NCBI GenBank assembly: GCA_029779995.1
Contig: JAKOZM010000020.1
Span: 1 to 28,060 of the forward strand
Reading direction: 5' to 3'
Source of the DNA: Actinomycetes bacterium
GTDB lineage: Bacteria > Actinomycetota > Actinomycetes > S36-B12 > UBA10799
DNA: 28,060 nucleotides
A program made the position numbers and the translations under genes. Positions 7,301 to 16,089 of this stretch are shown here, piece by piece. The notes beneath the pieces are model-generated. The model was not told the DNA's origin and ran no database searches. It saw nothing but the letters and a program-made list of their open reading frames with translations. How positions within the stretch are numbered: the first letter of the stretch is position 1; each line of letters opens with the position of its first letter.

Positions 7301-7341
7301 GGGTATATTGGGAATACCTGAACTATACCCACCCGGGGTAT
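7301..7341. promoter_or_regulatory. Candidate CsoR/CstR-type operators in the divergent spacer
   Basis: ATACCC-N5-GGGTAT spans 7325-7341 and fills the spacer between the -35 and -10 of the minus promoter. A second pair in the opposite arrangement, GGTAT-N7-ATACC, lies at 7302-7318. GC-rich palindromes flanked by AT on this pattern are typical of CsoR-family (DUF156) repressors, and persulfide-sensing CstR members control cst genes of this type. No such regulator gene is in the window. Confidence 0.55.
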
Positions 7342-7350
7342 CTTATGCAA
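7322..7350 (-). promoter_or_regulatory. Promoter of the persulfide operon
   Basis: On the minus strand TTGCAT (7350-7345) and TATAGT (7327-7322) are separated by 17 bases, a normal sigma-70-type layout. Transcription would begin near 7315 and give a leader of about 36 bases with AGGAG before GTG 7279. The -35 hexamer match is modest and the -10 match good. Confidence 0.5.
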
Positions 7351-7359
7351 GGAGGACCC

Positions 7360-7704
7360 ATGCACTACGGACACGAGGTGCTTGACGATCTGCGCCCGCA
7401 AACCCGTGAGCTTCGCCAGCTGATACCCGATGTCTACAAGGGTTTCGGCGCCTTGCACTCCGCGGCTTTCGCCGACGGCGCGCTGGACTCGAAGATGAAG
7501 GAGCTGATCGCGCTCGCCATTGCCGTCAGCACCCAGTGCGACGGGTGTATCGCCTCGCATGCCAGAGCTGCGGTGAAGCAGGGCGCGACCCTTGAGGAGG
7601 CCGCGGATGCCATCGGTGTCACGATCCTGATGGGCGGTGGCCCAGCGTCGATCTACGCCCCGCGCGCCTTCGCGGCGTTCAAGGAGTTTTTCGAAGCGCA
7701 ATAG
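7360..7704 (+). CDS. AhpD-like carboxymuconolactone decarboxylase family protein
   Basis: The 114-aa single-domain protein has the AhpD-type redox motif CDGCIASHARAAVKQGAT, with a CxxC pair followed by His, and the preceding helix KMKELIALAIAVSTQ. Members with this CxxCxxxH site act in thiol peroxide defence or as disulfide reductases; true decarboxylases lack the CxxC. The ATG at 7360 is preferred because AAGGAGG ends just upstream. The ATG at 7345 lacks such a site. It diverges from the persulfide operon across a spacer with shared palindromes, so co-regulation by a thiol-reactive repressor is likely. Confidence 0.9.
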   Translation: MHYGHEVLDDLRPQTRELRQLIPDVYKGFGALHSAAFADGALDSKMKELIALAIAVSTQCDGCIASHARAAVKQGATLEEAADAIGVTILMGGGPASIYAPRAFAAFKEFFEAQ

Positions 7705-7777
7705 GAGCAGGAGGCCGGTGTCCACAGATTGTCCGGCGGACACTCCAGGTCTGCGGCTGACGCAGCAGGGTGGGAGC

Positions 7778-8146
7778 ATGCAGCAGAACACACTCACCCT
7801 GATCGGATCCCTTGCCACTGACATCCTGACCACGACTGCTGAAGACGGCACCCCGATAGCCCGCTTCCGCATCGTGACAGTGCCCCGGCGCCTGGACCGC
7901 GAGACGCACACCTGGGTCAACGGCTCGCCGACGTTCATGACTGTGACCTGCTCCAAGCGGCTTGCCACCAATGTTGCGGGCAGCCTGCGCCGAGGGGACC
8001 CGATCATCGTCACCGGCCGCCTGCGGGTGCGTGAGGACCGGGACAAGCGACTCAGTCGCGTGGAGATCGATGCCTGCGGTGTCGGCCCCGACTTGAATCG
8101 GGTGATGGCCGCCCCGCAACGCCACCCCAGCCGCTCGGTGGCGTGA
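7778..8146 (+). CDS. ssb: Single-stranded DNA-binding protein, short paralogue
   Basis: The 122-aa product is an OB-fold SSB: TLIGSLATDILTTTAEDGTPIARFRIVTVPRR, then the conserved FMTVTCSKRLATNVAGSLRRGDPIIVTGRLRVRE stretch. It stops soon after the fold and lacks the glycine-rich linker and acidic DDIPF-like tip that recruits repair and replication proteins. It therefore resembles the SsbB-type second SSB of actinobacteria rather than the housekeeping one. The ATG at 7778 fits the family start; an in-frame GTG at 7718 follows AGGAGG too closely and adds a poorly conserved leader. SSB paralogues of this kind are linked to natural transformation or chromosome segregation in relatives. Confidence 0.88.
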   Translation: MQQNTLTLIGSLATDILTTTAEDGTPIARFRIVTVPRRLDRETHTWVNGSPTFMTVTCSKRLATNVAGSLRRGDPIIVTGRLRVREDRDKRLSRVEIDACGVGPDLNRVMAAPQRHPSRSVA

Positions 8147-8182
8147 GGTTCAAGTCGATCGCGCCGGGTAGATGTGCCACCT

Positions 8183-8287
8183 ATGAGTGCTCGACTTCTG
8201 ATCGGTCTGCTGTTCGGCCTGGCCATGCTGGGGCTGGTTCTGTACGGGCTGTCCGTCATGGCCGGGGCCGCAGGCCCGGGGTCGTGA
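8183..8287 (+). CDS. Possible 34-aa single-pass membrane miniprotein
   Basis: An ATG at 8183 opens a 34-codon frame coding for RLLIGLLFGLAMLGLVLYGLSVMAG, one hydrophobic helix after a short positive N terminus, then a Gly/Pro/Ser end. No Shine-Dalgarno sequence is obvious and no family is recognised. The hydrophobic pattern without charged residues is unlike a random frame in high-GC DNA, but the ORF is short and could be chance. Confidence 0.4.
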   Translation: MSARLLIGLLFGLAMLGLVLYGLSVMAGAAGPGS

Positions 8288-8308
8288 CCAGCGGACCAGT
8301 GGCGCACA

Positions 8309-8314
8309 TACCCT
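8309..8314 (+). promoter_or_regulatory. -10 element for leaderless ettA
   Basis: TACCCT lies six bases before the GTG at 8321, with a weak TGACCA about 18 bases further upstream as a possible -35. No ribosome binding site precedes the GTG. Confidence 0.5.
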
Positions 8315-8320
8315 GGGTGA

Positions 8321-10005
<1,685 letters not shown>

Positions 10006-10009
<4 letters not shown>

Positions 10010-10398
10010 TTTATCACGCCAAGGTGGCCCTGCGCTGGTCGGACATGGACGCCCTCGGGCACATCAACAACTCCGAGTTCCTGCGCTACCTGGAGCAGGC
10101 GCGCATCGAGTTCCTCGCCGATGCCGGCGCGGCCGGAGTTCCTAGGGAAACCGGTCTGCTGGTCGCGCGTCATGAAGTCGACTACCGCCGGCCGCTGTCA
10201 TTTCGGCGCGAACCGGTGGACGTCGCGACGTGGATCGATCGCGTCGGCAGCACCTCGTTCACATTCGGTCATGAAGTCGAGGCGGACGGCGTCGTGCACG
10301 TGCGCGCTCGCACGGTGATCGTCTGCATCGGCACGGACGAGCGGCCGGTGCCCGTACCAACGCTCCTACGCAAGCACCTGGACAACTTCACGAAGTGA
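10006..10398 (+). CDS. Hotdog-fold acyl-CoA thioesterase (4HBT/YbgC-like)
   Basis: The 130-aa protein opens with a strand and the motif RWSDMDALGHINNSEFLRYLEQARIEFL, typical of 4-hydroxybenzoyl-CoA-type thioesterases, with an Asp in the catalytic position and the LGHINN turn. It would hydrolyse acyl-CoA thioesters; the chain specificity is unknown. The GTG overlaps the ettA stop by three bases, so it is probably co-transcribed with ettA. Pairing of ettA with such a thioesterase is seen in other actinobacteria. The final 11 bases overlap the end of the convergent GGDEF gene. Confidence 0.92.
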
Positions 10399-11251
10399 CG
10401 AGGTTGCGTCCCGCCCGTTTCGAGCGGCGCAAGGCGCGGTCTGCGGCATCGATCATCTGTGTGAGGGCCAGCTGGCCACTGGCTGCCCCGATGCTGACTG
10501 TGACCGGCGGTAGACCTCGCCCCATCTGGGCGTAGGCCAGTTCGTCCTGCAGATGGGTGGCCAGCCGGGTGGCGATGTCGAGGTCGGTGTCCATGAGGAT
10601 CAGCAGGAACTCATCGCCGCCGGAGCGGATGGGGTAGTCCCCATCGCGGGCCACAGCGGCGAGCACGGCACCCACCGATTGTAGGATCTGGTCGCCGATC
10701 GGATGTCCAAGATGGTCATTGACACCTTTGAAGTGATCCAGATCGACCATGAGCACGCTGTTCACGGCTGACTCGTCCCACATCGCGGCCACGATCTGAG
10801 TCAGGGCTCGCCGGTTGAACAACCCGGTCAGGGCGTCGGTGCGGGCATCCGATCGCAGTTCTGACTCCCGCAGCGTGCGGGCGGTGACGTCGCGTTCAAT
10901 GGCGGCAAAATGGGTGATGCTGCCGTTGTCGTCGCGCAACGCGAAGATGTTCATGTCCAACCAGTAGGCGGTCCCGTCCTTGCTGAAGTTGAGAATCGGT
11001 CCCCTAAACCCGTCACCGGACTCCAGCCCTGCTCGGATGGAGTTCTTGATGTCGGCGGCCACTGTGGTCGGTCGCTGCAGCAGACGTGGGGAGCGCCCCA
11101 GCACCTCGTCGGGGCGATATCCGGTCAACTGCGTGAAGACTGGGTTCACGTAGATGATGCGCGGTCCCGGCTCGTCCAGCGGGGCGGCCTCGGTGACGAC
11201 AATCACGTCTTGGGCGTGCTCGACGATCTGCCGGAACTGATCGAACTGCAT
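10388..11251 (-). CDS. PAS-GGDEF diguanylate cyclase
   Basis: The 287-aa soluble protein has an N-terminal PAS domain (about residues 5-125, with GYRPDEVLGRSPRLLQRP and NFSKDGTAYWLDMNIFALRDDNG) and a GGDEF domain (about 135-285). The active site reads SGGDEF (211-215 for GGDEF) and is intact. RDGD at 202-205 lies five residues before it, the right place for an RxxD product-inhibition site. It should make cyclic di-GMP and be feedback-inhibited. The PAS domain looks LOV-like in part, but the photoactive NC of GRNCRFLQ is SP here, so it cannot form a flavin-cysteinyl adduct. There are no membrane helices or EAL domain. Confidence 0.93.
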   Translation of the reverse strand: MQFDQFRQIVEHAQDVIVVTEAAPLDEPGPRIIYVNPVFTQLTGYRPDEVLGRSPRLLQRPTTVAADIKNSIRAGLESGDGFRGPILNFSKDGTAYWLDMNIFALRDDNGSITHFAAIERDVTARTLRESELRSDARTDALTGLFNRRALTQIVAAMWDESAVNSVLMVDLDHFKGVNDHLGHPIGDQILQSVGAVLAAVARDGDYPIRSGGDEFLLILMDTDLDIATRLATHLQDELAYAQMGRGLPPVTVSIGAASGQLALTQMIDAADRALRRSKRAGRNLVTS

Positions 11252-11277
11252 ACCCCATTGTTGCTCAGGGCAGATCG

Positions 11278-12783
11278 CTAACTCACGCGGTCGGGTACCG
11301 GGTCACGTCCGAGTGGGGACTGCATCGCCTCGGCCTCACGCGCCATGCCCCGGATCATCGGTGGGAAGACGAAGGCGTGGAAGGGGGCCACGGCCCACCA
11401 GTACGCGTGACCGGCGAGGCCGTGCGGGTGGAAGACCGCTCGCTGGCGCAGGTGTGTGGTCTCTTCGCCGCGGGCCTCCAAGCGCCACTCGATCCACGCT
11501 CGTCCGGGCAGTTTCATCTCGGCCCGCAGTCGTAGCAGTACTGGCGGCTGATGAGCCTCGACCCGCCAGAAGTCCAGGGCGTCGCCGACCTGCGTGCGGT
11601 TGGGGTCGCGGCGGCCCCGGCGCAACCCGACCCCGCCCACCGCGCGGTCGAGCAGGCCACGGATCGTCCACATCCAGTTGGCGCTGTACCACCCGTGTTC
11701 GCCCCCGATGCCCTCCACGACGTCCCACACACGGGTGATGTCCGCGTTGACGTCGAGTTCACGGATGTCGGTGTACAAAGTGCCGCCGGACCACGACGGA
11801 TCCTCCGGCAGTGGGTCGCTGGGTGCCCCCGCGACGGAGGCGCTGGACCACCGGGTGGCCACGTCGGCGTCCTGCACCCGCTTGATGGCCAAGCGCACCG
11901 CTTCCCGGAAGGTCAGCAGTCCCTCCGGCGGGTCCGGCACGATGTCGGCGATGTCGTGGTTCTTGGCCACGACCTCCATCTTCAAGGAGTCGACCAAGGG
12001 TCGCGCGATGCTGCGGGGGACAGGGGTGACCAGTCCCACCCAGTGGCTGGACAACTTCGGAGACAAGACGTTGACGGGCAGCAGGACGCGCCGGTTCAGA
12101 CCGGCAACCGAGGCGAAACCGTGCATCATGCCGGCGTACGTCGTGACGTCTGGCCCACCGATGTCGTAGGACCGGTTGGTGAAACCCTCGTACTCCATCG
12201 CCCCCACCAAGTAGTAGAGGACGTCGCGCACGGCGATCGGTTGGGTCCGGGTCGTCACCCAGCGCGGCGTGATCATGATGGGTAGGCGCTCCGTGAGGTA
12301 TCGCAACATCTCGAACGACGCCGATCCGGATCCGATGATGACCCCGGCACGCAGTTCGATCGTCGGCACTCCCGATGCGCGCAGGATCTGCCCCACCTCG
12401 GCACGGCTGCGCAGGTGCGCCGAGAGTTTGCGAGGTGGTAGGTCCGGCACCATGCCGCCGAGATAGACGATGCGCCGCACCCCGGCCCGCTTGGCCTCGT
12501 GCCCGAAGATCGTGGCCATGTGCCGTTCCTGGATCTCGAAGCCATGGCCGGCGGTCAATGAGTGCATCAAGTAGTAGGCGCCGTCCATGTCGGCCATGGC
12601 CACGGCCAAGGCCGCTGGATCGCCGGCATCTCCGGTCACGATCTCGACATTGTTGCGCCAGGGCCGCTCCGAGAGCCGCTCCGGATGGCGGGCCAGGACC
12701 CGCACCTCGTGACCGCGTTCGAGGAGTTGGGGGATGAGGCGGCCACCGATGTATCCGGTGGCGCCGGTGACGAGCAGGCGCAT
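11278..12783 (-). CDS. NAD(P)-binding (SDR-like) protein with C-terminal DUF2867
   Basis: The 501-aa protein begins MRLLVTGATGYIGGRL, a Rossmann NAD(P)-binding motif of the atypical SDR type, and continues with RRIVYLGGMVPD. From about residue 330 the sequence (GGTLYTDIRELDVNADITRVWDVVEGIGGEHGWYSANWMWTIRG, which spans several strands) matches the DUF2867 pattern, an SRPBCC-like lipid or cofactor pocket. Such fusions are widespread in actinobacteria and are annotated as NmrA-like or YbjT-like; the substrate is unknown. It may be redox-linked or involved in membrane lipid or quinone chemistry, which is speculative. The ATG at 12783 is the first good start and has a short AAGG before it. Confidence 0.9.
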   Translation of the reverse strand: MRLLVTGATGYIGGRLIPQLLERGHEVRVLARHPERLSERPWRNNVEIVTGDAGDPAALAVAMADMDGAYYLMHSLTAGHGFEIQERHMATIFGHEAKRAGVRRIVYLGGMVPDLPPRKLSAHLRSRAEVGQILRASGVPTIELRAGVIIGSGSASFEMLRYLTERLPIMITPRWVTTRTQPIAVRDVLYYLVGAMEYEGFTNRSYDIGGPDVTTYAGMMHGFASVAGLNRRVLLPVNVLSPKLSSHWVGLVTPVPRSIARPLVDSLKMEVVAKNHDIADIVPDPPEGLLTFREAVRLAIKRVQDADVATRWSSASVAGAPSDPLPEDPSWSGGTLYTDIRELDVNADITRVWDVVEGIGGEHGWYSANWMWTIRGLLDRAVGGVGLRRGRRDPNRTQVGDALDFWRVEAHQPPVLLRLRAEMKLPGRAWIEWRLEARGEETTHLRQRAVFHPHGLAGHAYWWAVAPFHAFVFPPMIRGMAREAEAMQSPLGRDPVPDRVS

Positions 12784-12970
12784 GACCTTCAGTCTGGCTC
12801 AGGCGCGGGCGGTCCGCATCTGCGACGGCCGCGTGCACCGGTGCAGCAACCGACGATTCTCAAGGTTCGCCTGCTTCGTTCACGTTCGCCGGTTCGGTGC
12901 GGGCAATCCCGAACGAAGAGGCGGAACTGGCCAGCGTGTCGTGTGCCCGGCCGGGCCATCTGGACGGCGG
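12784..12970. other. Intergenic gap downstream of the globin gene
   Basis: These 187 bases between two minus-strand genes hold a 12-bp perfect palindrome TGCACCGGTGCA (12834-12845) and the stem-loop described separately at 12866-12926. I see no convincing gene. Small ORFs here are frame shadows with no recognisable product. Confidence 0.6.
12866..12926. repeat. Intergenic stem-loop after the globin gene (element D)
   Basis: Arms TTCGCCTGCTTCGTTC (12866-12881) and GAACGAAGAGGCGGAA (12911-12926) pair almost fully, with one unpaired base on each side. The 29-base loop starts with ACGTTCGCCGG and ends with AATCCC. The loop weakly resembles the CGCCGTGA-AATTCCC core of the other intergenic hairpins; this is the least certain member. 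Confidence 0.5.
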
Positions 12971-13381
12971 TCAGGTAGGCGGGTCGAGCAGCAGACCCTT
13001 CACCGGTTCCGTGGGCTGGTTGATCATCGACTGCGCCGCCATCACCAGGTACTCCCACATCCGGTCGTCGAGCTCAGCGGGCAACTGACGCTTGTCCAGT
13101 GCGTTGCGCATGTGCGTGAGCCACAAGTCGCGATGATGCTCGGTGATCGCAAACGGGGCGTGGCGCATGCGCAGCCGCGGGTGGCCGCGTTCCTCGCTGT
13201 AGTCGCGGGGCCCGCCCCAGTACTGCTCGAGGAACATCCGCAGTCTGCGTGCGGCAGGAGCCAGGTCTTCTTCGGGGTACATGGGGCGCAGGCCAGAATC
13301 ACCGGCGACGCCACTGTAGAAGTCAGCCACCAGGGCGGTGAAGAAGGCGTCACCACCGAACTCCTCGTACGGGGTCGTCAT
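12971..13381 (-). CDS. glbO: Group II truncated hemoglobin (trHbO)
   Basis: The 136-aa protein is a truncated globin of the O group: FLEQYWGGPRDYSEERGHPRLRMRHAPFAI is nearly the mycobacterial GlbO signature, with the CD1 Tyr, the proximal His in RHAPF and the G8 Trp in HRDLWLTHM. It binds haem and oxygen and is usually linked to respiration or to NO and peroxide chemistry. The ATG at 13381 is preceded at exactly six bases by TAGGTT, a TANNNT -10, so its message may be leaderless. That hexamer includes the TAG stop of the upstream mscS gene. Confidence 0.95.
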   Translation of the reverse strand: MTTPYEEFGGDAFFTALVADFYSGVAGDSGLRPMYPEEDLAPAARRLRMFLEQYWGGPRDYSEERGHPRLRMRHAPFAITEHHRDLWLTHMRNALDKRQLPAELDDRMWEYLVMAAQSMINQPTEPVKGLLLDPPT

Positions 13382-13387
13382 GGCTCC

Positions 13388-13393
13388 AACCTA
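13388..13393 (-). promoter_or_regulatory. -10 element for leaderless glbO, overlapping the mscS stop
   Basis: On the minus strand TAGGTT is followed by six bases (GGAGCC) and the globin ATG. The first three bases are the stop codon of mscS. GGAG is too near the ATG to act as a ribosome site, so a leaderless start is the better reading. Confidence 0.45.
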
Positions 13394-14353
13394 CTTCGCT
13401 GCTGGCGGGCCGGCGCCGGGTGGGAAGGGCCGCGCGACGACCGGCACCTTGACGCCCCGACCGTCGAACTCCTCCTTGATCCGCACCCGGATGGCCCGGG
13501 TCAGCGGGATCTGTTTCTCCGGGGCGGCCTTGGCCAGCACCCTGATGAATACTGCCTCGCCGCTGACCGATTCCACCCCCGCGTAGGCCGGTTTGCCGAG
13601 CAGCATCTCGTCGTATTGCGGGTCCGCGTACATGTCCTCGGCCACGGCTTGGATGGCTTCGCGCACCACGTCGAGGTTTGCGTCGTAGGCCACCGGGATG
13701 TCCACTGACGCCAGGACCCAGCCCTGCGACTGGTTGGCCACGCGCAGGATCTCCCCGTTGCGCACATACCAGACCACCCCAGAGAGGTCGCGCAGACGTG
13801 TGACCCGCAACGTGATGTCCTCGACCACGCCCACGGCCTCGCCGAGGTCCACCATGTCGCCGACCCCGTACTGATCCTCGAACACCAAGAAGATGCCCGA
13901 CAGGTAGTCCTTCACCAGGCTCTGGGCGCCGAAACCAAGGGCCACGCCGAGCACCCCGGCACTGGCCAGCAGCGGGGCGATGTCGATCCCGAGGATCGGC
14001 AGGATCAGCAGTGTCGCGATCATGACGACCGTGGCGGTGATGACTGATCGCAGCAGTGTGCCCGCGGCCTCGGCGCGCTGCTTGCGACGCTGGGACATCA
14101 GTACCTCGGACAGTTCCTGGGTGCGCTCGGCCTTACGCGACTCTCCGAGTCGTTCCTTGCGACCCTTCTCGGACATCCTCTTGACGATGCGGTCCAGGAT
14201 TCCCACCAGGATGAACCGGATGACGACGGCCACAGCGACGATGATCAGGATGCGCAGGGGCACACCCTGCAGGAACTCCCAGAAGTTCGTCGGGTCGATG
14301 CCGCCCTCATCGGCCGGCGCTGGCGAGGGAGTGGCGAGGGGGATCAGCACCAC
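13391..14353 (-). CDS. Small-conductance mechanosensitive channel (MscS family)
   Basis: The product of about 320 aa has an N-terminal helix (LRILIIVAVAVVIRFILVGI), a charged connector, a second helix (VITATVVMIATLLILPILGI) and the pore helix of MscS, ASAGVLGVALGFGAQSLVKDYLSG. The beta domain (FLVFEDQYGVGDMVDLG) and the C-terminal alpha/beta domain follow. It releases solutes under hypo-osmotic shock. The start is set at GTG 14353 or the adjacent GTG 14350. The frame is open much further upstream through the divergent lapA-like gene, but that part is a shadow. It ends in an Ala/Pro-rich tail and is followed by glbO after nine bases. Confidence 0.9.
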   Translation of the reverse strand: MVLIPLATPSPAPADEGGIDPTNFWEFLQGVPLRILIIVAVAVVIRFILVGILDRIVKRMSEKGRKERLGESRKAERTQELSEVLMSQRRKQRAEAAGTLLRSVITATVVMIATLLILPILGIDIAPLLASAGVLGVALGFGAQSLVKDYLSGIFLVFEDQYGVGDMVDLGEAVGVVEDITLRVTRLRDLSGVVWYVRNGEILRVANQSQGWVLASVDIPVAYDANLDVVREAIQAVAEDMYADPQYDEMLLGKPAYAGVESVSGEAVFIRVLAKAAPEKQIPLTRAIRVRIKEEFDGRGVKVPVVARPFPPGAGPPAAK

Positions 14354-14407
14354 TCCATTGTGCTGATGGAGTCGCGTCGCATGTCCACTGCGGGAAGAAT
14401 TGCGGGC

Positions 14408-14701
14408 ATGGCAGAACATGACAGGAAACCGCCCGCGAGCGAGGGTCACGTCTACGGCAAGACCCCCGGGGCCAGCGACTGGAAGCGGATCACGCGAGTG
14501 ATCGCGTTGATTGCGCTCGTGGTGTTCGTGGTGCTGTTCTTCGTCACGAACCGCGAGACGGTTGAGGTGAGCCTGGTGGTGGCCACAGTGTCGATCCCGT
14601 TGGTCTTCGTCCTGATCCTGACGTTCCTGCTCGGCATGGCCACCATGTACCTGCTGACCTATCTGCGCAGGCGCTCGGGGCGTAAGGCGACGTCGAAGTG
14701 A
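14408..14701 (+). CDS. LapA/DUF1049-domain inner membrane protein
   Basis: The 97-aa protein has a hydrophilic N terminus, one membrane helix (VIALIALVVFVVLFFVTNRETVEVSLV, whose tail carries the typical N-x-E-x-V motif), a second helix (IPLVFVLILTFLLGMATMYLL) and a basic C-terminal end. This two-helix layout is the lipopolysaccharide assembly protein A domain (DUF1049), which in actinobacteria has no known LPS role. The ATG at 14408 is chosen over upstream in-frame codons that overlap the mscS promoter side. The stop overlaps the amidase GTG by four bases. Confidence 0.85.
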   Translation: MAEHDRKPPASEGHVYGKTPGASDWKRITRVIALIALVVFVVLFFVTNRETVEVSLVVATVSIPLVFVLILTFLLGMATMYLLTYLRRRSGRKATSK

Positions 14702-16089
14702 ATTTGCATGATCTGACTGCGGTTGAACAGGCCGCAGCGATAGCACGCGGGGAGCTGACCTCGGTGGAACTGACCGAGCATTACCTGCGGCGCAGCGAGC
14801 AGGTGGCCGGCGCCTTCGTGACCCTCACCGCAGATGTCGCCCTTGCCCAGGCCCGGGCCGTGGATGCCGGCCAGATCAGCGGACCCCTGGCCGGCGTGGT
14901 GTGCCCGGTCAAGGATCTGTTCTTCATGGTCGGGGCCAACACCCGGTTCGGATCGGTCGCGTATGACTTCCCGGCCATGGCCGACGACAACGTCGTGCTG
15001 GCCATGCGCGAGGCCGGGCTGGTCTTCACCGGCAAGACGACTACCCCCGAGTTCGGTCTGCCCTGTTACACCGAGCCCGACCCCAGCGTGAGCGCAGCGG
15101 CACGCTGTGTCTGGGATTCCGATCGCACCGCAGGTGGCTCGTCGGGCGGGGCGGCGGTGGCCGTGGCGGCCGGACTGGCGCCCATCGCGCACGGCTCGGA
15201 CGGTGGTGGGTCGGTGCGCATCCCCGCGGCGGCGAACGGCCTCGTCGGCATCAAGCCCAGCCGCGGTCGGATCAGCAACGGGCCGCTGCGCGATCCCATC
15301 GGTGACCTGGTCACCAGCGGGCCGCTAGCCCGCACGGTCTCAGATGCGGCAGCCCTGCTCGATGTGATGGCCAAACCGTTCCCCGGCGACCCCTTCTACA
15401 GTCCCCCGCCGCAGAGCACCTTCCTGGCGGCGGCCCGGCGGCCAGTGCAGCCACTGCGGATCGGGTACTTCACGGACACGATCATCACCGATGTTGATGT
15501 CCACCCGGAGGCTGAGGCCGCGGTCCAGGCGACGGTCACGCTCCTGTCCGAGTTGGGCCATGATGTCCGCCCGATCGCTCGTCCGTTCGGCCCCGAGACG
15601 ATGCTGCAGTTCGAGCACCTATGGTACGTCCTGGCACTGCTCACACCGGTGCTTCCAGGCGATGAGGACCGGCTGCAGCCGACCACGCGGTACTTGCGGG
15701 GCCTAGGCCGGGAGGTCCCTGGGATCTCGGTGGCGCAGGCCGTGTCCCTCGCTCGCATTCAGACCCGAGTTGCCACGGCGGCGTGGGCGGATGTGGACGT
15801 GGTGGTGACGCCGACGACGAACGGCCCTGCCCCCCTGGTCGCCGATTTCGTGGATACCGTCGACCCGGCCAGGGACTTCGAGAATCAGAAGGCGTGGGCC
15901 GCATACACCGCGGCCTTCAACCTGACCGGGCAGCCCGCCATCAGCCTGCCTCTGCACGTGACGCCGGATGGATTGCCCGTCGGTGTGCAGTTCGTAGGCA
16001 CGATGTTTGGTGAGCAGACATTGTTGGCGCTTGCTGCTCAGATCGAGACCGCCCAACCCTGGCACGACCGCAAGCCGGTGGCCTGGTGA
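14698..16089 (+). CDS. Amidase signature family enzyme
   Basis: The 463-aa enzyme has the amidase-signature triad: Lys in PVKDLFF (K72), the cis-Ser region in TAGGSSGG (S148/S149) and the nucleophile in GSDGGGSVRIPA (S172). Such enzymes hydrolyse carboxylic amides, but the substrate cannot be read from sequence. It is not likely to be GatA, because no gatB or gatC is near and the C-terminal part differs. The GTG start overlaps the upstream stop (GTGA), and the stop overlaps the malQ start in the same way, so three genes lapA-amidase-malQ form a coupled run. Confidence 0.92.
   Translation: MNLHDLTAVEQAAAIARGELTSVELTEHYLRRSEQVAGAFVTLTADVALAQARAVDAGQISGPLAGVVCPVKDLFFMVGANTRFGSVAYDFPAMADDNVVLAMREAGLVFTGKTTTPEFGLPCYTEPDPSVSAAARCVWDSDRTAGGSSGGAAVAVAAGLAPIAHGSDGGGSVRIPAAANGLVGIKPSRGRISNGPLRDPIGDLVTSGPLARTVSDAAALLDVMAKPFPGDPFYSPPPQSTFLAAARRPVQPLRIGYFTDTIITDVDVHPEAEAAVQATVTLLSELGHDVRPIARPFGPETMLQFEHLWYVLALLTPVLPGDEDRLQPTTRYLRGLGREVPGISVAQAVSLARIQTRVATAAWADVDVVVTPTTNGPAPLVADFVDTVDPARDFENQKAWAAYTAAFNLTGQPAISLPLHVTPDGLPVGVQFVGTMFGEQTLLALAAQIETAQPWHDRKPVAW

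Noticed and set aside
7718..7777. Upstream GTG start for ssb
   Set aside because: AGGAGG is only three bases from this GTG, and the extra 20 residues do not fit the SSB fold start.
12834..12845. 12-bp palindrome as an intrinsic terminator of glbO
   Set aside because: No loop and no T run follow it; it is only noted as a palindrome.
14698..16089. Amidase as GatA of the Asp/Glu-tRNA amidotransferase
   Set aside because: No gatB or gatC nearby, and the gene is coupled to a membrane protein and malQ instead.
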